Source: 188UL27-1 sp038526275 (GTDB taxonomy: Bacteria > Pseudomonadota > Alphaproteobacteria > Rhodobacterales > Rhodobacteraceae). Taken from it: DNA of 9,016 bases. Made by a program: the position numbers and the translations under genes. Of the stretch, positions 6,201-9,016 are shown in pieces (position 1 is the stretch's first letter; every line of letters begins with the position of its first letter). The notes beneath the pieces are model-generated. The model made no database searches, was not told where the DNA came from, and saw nothing but the letters and a program-made list of their open reading frames with translations. Where the stretch lies: positions 1-9,016 of the forward strand of contig JBCBGY010000179.1 of the NCBI GenBank assembly GCA_038526275.1, in the 5' to 3' direction.

Positions 6201-6845
6201 TCACGCGGCTGTCACGATCGCCGCCAATTGGTCGAAATGGTCGAACGCATGGGCGTGGCACAAATCCTCGACCGGCACTTTCCGATACCCTTCTGTGAAG
6301 AGCGCGAATGGTACGTCGGCGCGCTGGGCGGTCTCGGCATCCACCTCGCTGTCTCCGACATACAGCACCTTACCACCGCCCAGCCCCTCAATCGCGTGAC
6401 GCAATGGGGCCGGATCGGGCTTCCGGACAGGCAGGCTATCTCCCCCAACAACCACAGAAAAGAACTGGTCCAGCTTAAGATGGGCCAAGACCTTTCTTGT
6501 TGGCGCAATGGGTTTGTTCGTACAGATCGCCATGGGATGGCCCGCTGCGGCCAAACGTTCCAATGCCGTCAGCACGCCGGGATAAAGCTCAGTCAAAGAT
6601 ACGGCACTCTCATACCGCGCCAGAAACGCCTGCAAAATTGGTTCCTGTAGGTCCGCGTTGAGGCCCCGAAGCGCGCGAGCCCGCTCCACGAAAACGGTCG
6701 CGCCATGGCCCACACAGCCCCGTGTTTCAGTCATGGACAGCGGAGTCACGCCATGTACCGCAAGGGCGGCATTGGCAGCTGCAGCAATATCTGGCACCGA
6801 ATCGATCAGCGTGCCGTCCAGGTCAAAAATGACGGGGCGCGTCAC
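6201..6845 (-). CDS. gph: HAD-family phosphatase, probable phosphoglycolate phosphatase
   Basis: Cytoplasmic phosphatase that probably hydrolyses 2-phosphoglycolate to glycolate. All four HAD motifs are present (numbering from GTG 6845): FDLDGT with nucleophile Asp8 and acid/base Asp10, Thr109 in ICTNKP, Lys142 in RKPDP, and GDSEVD with Asp165 and Asp169. A helical cap lies between motifs I and II, as in the Gph/phosphoglucomutase subfamily; the length of 214 residues is slightly short for Gph (E. coli 252). No ATG is available. GTG 6845 forms a GTGA overlap with the rpe stop codon and gives MTRPVIFDLDG; GTG 6851 would add two residues and overlap rpe by ten bases. Translational coupling to rpe is likely. 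Linkage of rpe and gph is a known arrangement (E. coli; cbbE/cbbZ in some Calvin-cycle bacteria). Another small sugar or glycol phosphate remains possible. Confidence 0.85.
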   Translation of the reverse strand: MTRPVIFDLDGTLIDSVPDIAAAANAALAVHGVTPLSMTETRGCVGHGATVFVERARALRGLNADLQEPILQAFLARYESAVSLTELYPGVLTALERLAAAGHPMAICTNKPIAPTRKVLAHLKLDQFFSVVVGGDSLPVRKPDPAPLRHAIEGLGGGKVLYVGDSEVDAETAQRADVPFALFTEGYRKVPVEDLCHAHAFDHFDQLAAIVTAA

Positions 6846-7522
6846 CCGCACGCAGCCCGGATCTTGGTCATGTTCAGCCCATACGGCTCTGGGGCATCCA
6901 CCGACCCACCGCGAAACACCGCTGACCCCGCAACCAGCACATCGGCACCGGCCTGTGCCACCAGCGGCGCGGTGTTCGGATCCACACCTCCGTCGATCTC
7001 AATGTGGATAGGACGGTCGCCAATGGCCTCACGCAACGCCTGGACCTTATCGATCTGCGAATGGATGAATTTCTGCCCGCCAAACCCGGGATTGACCGTC
7101 ATCACACAAACCAGATCAACCATATCGAGCAGCCCCAAGGCGGCGTCCGCCGGTGTTCCGGGGTTCAAAGCCAAGCCAGGACGCATCCCCGCCGCCCGGA
7201 TCGCTTGAAGAGTTCGGTGGATGTGGGGGCCTGCCTCCACATGCGCCGTCAGGATGTCTGCACCAGCTTCCGCGTAGGCCTCGATGAAGGGATCAACGGG
7301 CGCAATCATCAGATGCACATCCATGACCGTCTTGATGTGCGGGCGCAACGCGGCGCACATGGGCGGCCCGAACGTGAGGTTCGGTACAAAGTGTCCGTCC
7401 ATCACGTCAATATGGATCCAATCGGCCCCCTGCTCTTCCACCGCACGGCATTCAGCGCCGAAATTGGCAAAATCCGCGGCCAGAATCGATGGCGCAATCT
7501 TGATAGAGCGGTCAAAATCCAT
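6842..7522 (-). CDS. rpe: Ribulose-phosphate 3-epimerase
   Basis: Cytoplasmic TIM-barrel enzyme that interconverts D-ribulose 5-phosphate and D-xylulose 5-phosphate in the pentose phosphate pathway and, where present, the Calvin cycle. Length 226 residues, the normal size. Conserved stretches appear in order: APSILAADF (10-18), HIDVMDGHFVPNLTFGP (37-53), DVHLMI (68-73), GLALNPGTP (116-124), VNPGFGGQKFI (143-153), IEIDGGVDPNT (174-184) and VAGSAVF (197-203). Metal ligands His37, Asp39, His70 and Asp177 are all present. ATG 7522 is preceded by GAGGAAGAG (minus strand, about 7525-7533). The frame stays open upstream to about 7846, but that would run through the hairpin cluster and into the neighbouring nucleotidase gene. 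It overlaps the phosphatase gene by four bases at its 3' end. Confidence 0.96.
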   Translation of the reverse strand: MDFDRSIKIAPSILAADFANFGAECRAVEEQGADWIHIDVMDGHFVPNLTFGPPMCAALRPHIKTVMDVHLMIAPVDPFIEAYAEAGADILTAHVEAGPHIHRTLQAIRAAGMRPGLALNPGTPADAALGLLDMVDLVCVMTVNPGFGGQKFIHSQIDKVQALREAIGDRPIHIEIDGGVDPNTAPLVAQAGADVLVAGSAVFRGGSVDAPEPYGLNMTKIRAACG

Positions 7523-7594
7523 GGCTCTTCCTCGCAACAATTTAGGCCACGCCATAACGTCCCATCCGCCACAACCGCAAGGCTCAACGACAAA

Positions 7595-7612
7595 GGGGGC
7601 CCTATGGCCCCC
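7595..7612 (-). repeat. GC hairpin upstream of rpe
   Basis: Read on the minus strand, GGGGGCC, loop ATAG, GGCCCCC forms a perfect 7-bp stem followed by TTTG (7594-7591). It could be a weak terminator or attenuator ahead of rpe, whose start codon lies about 70 bases downstream. It is the rpe-proximal member of a run of stem-loops covering 7595-7739. Confidence 0.55.
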
Positions 7613-7615
7613 CCT

Positions 7616-7632
7616 CGCGCCCGCAGGGCGCG
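7616..7632 (-). repeat. Second hairpin of the rpe-upstream cluster
   Basis: CGCGCCC (7616-7622) and GGGCGCG (7626-7632) form a perfect 7-bp stem around GCA, read on the plus strand. It lies three bases from the preceding hairpin. No T run follows on either strand. Confidence 0.55.
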
Positions 7633-7640
7633 TATCCACG

Positions 7641-7684
7641 GCCCTGAAGGGCGGCGGGCCAACGGCCCTGCCGCCCTTCAGGGC
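7641..7684 (-). repeat. Long 44-base hairpin with 20-bp stem
   Basis: GCCCTGAAGGGCGGC (7641-7655) is the exact reverse complement of GCCGCCCTTCAGGGC (7670-7684). Inside, GGGCC (7656-7660) pairs with GGCCC (7664-7668) around an AAC loop, with one bulged T at 7669. The result is a 20-bp nearly perfect stem. Each outer arm is itself an inverted repeat (GCCCT-GA-AGGGC). The sequence ACGGCCCTG occurs twice in direct orientation (7638-7646 and 7662-7670). It could be a dispersed intergenic palindrome, a strong mRNA 3' barrier for the nucleotidase transcript, or a protein site; the window alone cannot decide. Confidence 0.7.
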
Positions 7685-7700
7685 ACCCCTACGCCCAACG

Positions 7701-7721
7701 CTTTTGCCAAAAAGGCAAAAG
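7701..7721 (-). repeat. A/T-containing hairpin near the nucleotidase terminator
   Basis: CTTTTGCC (7701-7708) and GGCAAAAG (7714-7721) form a perfect 8-bp stem around AAAAA on the plus strand (TTTTT on the minus strand). Its T runs overlap the tail of the proposed terminator stem next to it, so the two structures may be alternatives. Confidence 0.55.
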
Positions 7722-7739
7722 GGGCGGGAGCGCACCCGC
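7717..7739 (-). terminator. Probable intrinsic terminator of the nucleotidase gene
   Basis: On the minus strand, three bases after the TAG stop codon, GCGGG (7739-7735), loop TGCGCT and CCCGC (7728-7724) form a stem followed by CCCTTTT (7723-7717), and after GCC by TTTTT (7713-7709). The position right after the gene and the T-rich tail fit a rho-independent terminator, though the stem is only 5 bp and the first T run is short. Confidence 0.55.
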
Positions 7740-7742
7740 TTT

Positions 7743-9016
7743 CTATTTCTGAGCGATCCGTCCGTCCGTATAGGGCGCGTAAGGACCGTTCTCTGCCAGA
7801 TAGTCGGCAACGACCGCCTCCAGGCCCGGGCCAAAATCGTAGGCATTCAGGCCCGAAGTCGAGAAAACAGAATAGCCATCCCCACCGCTACGCATGTAGT
7901 TGTTCGATACAACACCATACACGGCTTCAGGATCGATCGGCGCAAAACTGTCGCCATCAGCCACCATCACTTCCACAATTCGGGACCCCGGCTCCGCTGC
8001 AGCGTCCCAAACATACTTCATCCCGGCAACTTGCGGGAATCGACCAGCCCCTTCTTCCACCTGGCTGACACCATTTTCCAAGGCTGCGACAATGTCAGAG
8101 CCTTTCAACTGAAAGGTGGCCAGAGTGTTCTGGAAGGGCAGTACCGTCAGTACCTCGCCCATGGTGATCTCGCCCGCATCAATCGAAGCGCGCAAACCGC
8201 CGCCATTCTGAATGGCGATTGTCACGCCCTGATCCGCAACCCGGTCGAGCATCGCATCCGCCACCAGATTGCCCATCGGGCATTCCATGGCGCGGCATAC
8301 TTCACGGCTCCCTTCGATGGCTTCGGCAGCCTCAGAAACGACCTCGGATTTGAGTTCTTCAATCGGGCCAGCCAGTTCTGCCACACGGGCGGCGATGGCT
8401 TCATCGGGTGTGACAGATGCATCCAACAGGATCGCATCGCCTTCTGCGGCCGTCACGACACCATCATCGCTAAAGGTCAGTTTCAAATGGCCCACATATT
8501 TCGAATAGGCATAGGCCTGCACCACCGGCACCTGCAGATTGCCCTGCTCCACCATGGTCGGATAGGGGCCTGCAGCCTCGTCATCGCTGGACGACAGATA
8601 GGTGTGAGAATGCCCGCCCACAACAGCGTCCAATCCAGCTACGGCCCCAGCAATTTCAACATCCTTGGGCAGGCCGACATGAGTCAGCGCGATAATCTTG
8701 TTCACACCCTCGCCTTCCAGCGCGACAACATCAGCGCTCAGGCTCTCGATCTCGTCCTGAAACACAACATTGGGGCCAGGGCTCGAGGTTTCATCCGTAT
8801 TGGTCGCCAAAGCGGAAATGATGCCGATCTTTTCGCCGCCCACATCCAGCACTACGTGGTTTTCGACTTGATCTTTCAGCTCCGTCGAACTGCTAAGATC
8901 GAGATTGCCCGAAATGACTGGGAAATCGACCGTATCGATGAAGCTGCGCAGCGCCGCCGGACCATCGTCGAATTCGTGATTGCCGACCGCCATGGCGTCA
9001 AAGCCAATCGCGTTCA
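7743..9016 (-). CDS. 5'-nucleotidase/2',3'-cyclic-nucleotide phosphodiesterase family protein (5' end outside the window)
   Basis: Probably a secreted or periplasmic enzyme that dephosphorylates extracytoplasmic nucleotides to nucleosides. About 423 residues are visible; the N-terminus and any signal peptide lie beyond the right edge. The frame runs from the edge (NAIGFDAMAVGNHEFDDG) to TAG at 7743-7745. The N-terminal calcineurin-like dimetal domain shows GNHEFD (8982-8967), SGNLD, ALTHVG and GGHSHT. The C-terminal 5'-nucleotidase domain shows CRAMECPMGNLVADAM, NGGGLRASIDAGEITMGEV, LPFQNTLATFQLKG and SGGDGYSVF, the last carrying an aromatic residue that typically stacks on the base. The CRxxEC pair resembles the disulfide of CD73-type enzymes. 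The protein is strongly acidic, as often in exported marine proteins. No in-window start should be used, because the nearest ATG (8993) cuts the conserved NAxGxDAMAxGNHEFD motif. Confidence 0.9.
   Translation of the reverse strand, partial: NAIGFDAMAVGNHEFDDGPAALRSFIDTVDFPVISGNLDLSSSTELKDQVENHVVLDVGGEKIGIISALATNTDETSSPGPNVVFQDEIESLSADVVALEGEGVNKIIALTHVGLPKDVEIAGAVAGLDAVVGGHSHTYLSSSDDEAAGPYPTMVEQGNLQVPVVQAYAYSKYVGHLKLTFSDDGVVTAAEGDAILLDASVTPDEAIAARVAELAGPIEELKSEVVSEAAEAIEGSREVCRAMECPMGNLVADAMLDRVADQGVTIAIQNGGGLRASIDAGEITMGEVLTVLPFQNTLATFQLKGSDIVAALENGVSQVEEGAGRFPQVAGMKYVWDAAAEPGSRIVEVMVADGDSFAPIDPEAVYGVVSNNYMRSGGDGYSVFSTSGLNAYDFGPGLEAVVADYLAENGPYAPYTDGRIAQK

Noticed and set aside
7523..7846. 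N-terminal extension of rpe by about 108 residues
   Set aside because: It would translate the hairpin cluster and overlap the nucleotidase gene; ATG 7522 has a good ribosome-binding site and gives the exact family length.
7004..8068. Long open frame on the plus strand opposite rpe and the end of the nucleotidase gene
   Set aside because: It runs antisense through two strongly recognisable genes and the hairpin cluster, is rich in Arg/Pro/His as expected of a shadow frame in GC-rich DNA, and shows no known domain.

Overview
The window reads as a chromosomal segment of an alphaproteobacterium, most likely a member of the Rhodobacterales (Roseobacter-type). The basis is the high G+C coding sequence, compact operons and close resemblance of the ABC and metallo-beta-lactamase proteins to sequences I remember from that group; no taxonomic marker is present, so this is inference. 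There are six complete genes of clear family plus two genes cut by the window edges. I see no rRNA, tRNA, CRISPR array, insertion sequence or prophage gene.

Left half, plus strand: the end of a thiamine-diphosphate enzyme of the pyruvate oxidase/acetolactate synthase superfamily (1-413) is followed by a four-gene ABC importer of the spermidine/putrescine (Pot) type: ATPase (569-1663), periplasmic binding protein (1719-2789), permease 1 (2878-4185) and permease 2 (4270-5181). A metallo-beta-lactamase-fold dioxygenase/hydrolase (5252-6133) follows 70 bases later on the same strand and may belong to the same transcript. Every junction from the binding protein to permease 2 carries GC-rich inverted repeats that could set the relative amounts of binding protein and membrane subunits. 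Permease 1 has an unusually large predicted periplasmic insert, and the binding protein lacks the acidic residue found after the first ligand tryptophan in polyamine binders. The cargo should therefore not be assumed to be a polyamine.

Right half, minus strand, convergent to the first block: a 5'-nucleotidase/2',3'-cyclic phosphodiesterase-type enzyme (7743 to beyond the right edge), a 220-base gap crowded with hairpins, then ribulose-phosphate 3-epimerase (rpe, 6842-7522) overlapping a HAD phosphoglycolate-phosphatase-like gene (gph, 6201-6845). The rpe-gph pair links the pentose phosphate/Calvin-type epimerisation step to removal of 2-phosphoglycolate or related by-products. The 67-base convergent gap (6134-6200) holds nothing I can recognise as a strong terminator.

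Most genes are of familiar families. The less ordinary points are the transporter's extracytoplasmic insert, the runs of intercistronic hairpins, the hairpin cluster upstream of rpe, the TTG start of the ATPase, and the possible functional link between importer, thiamine-diphosphate enzyme and sulfur-dioxygenase-like enzyme. I did not find a convincing wholly new system.
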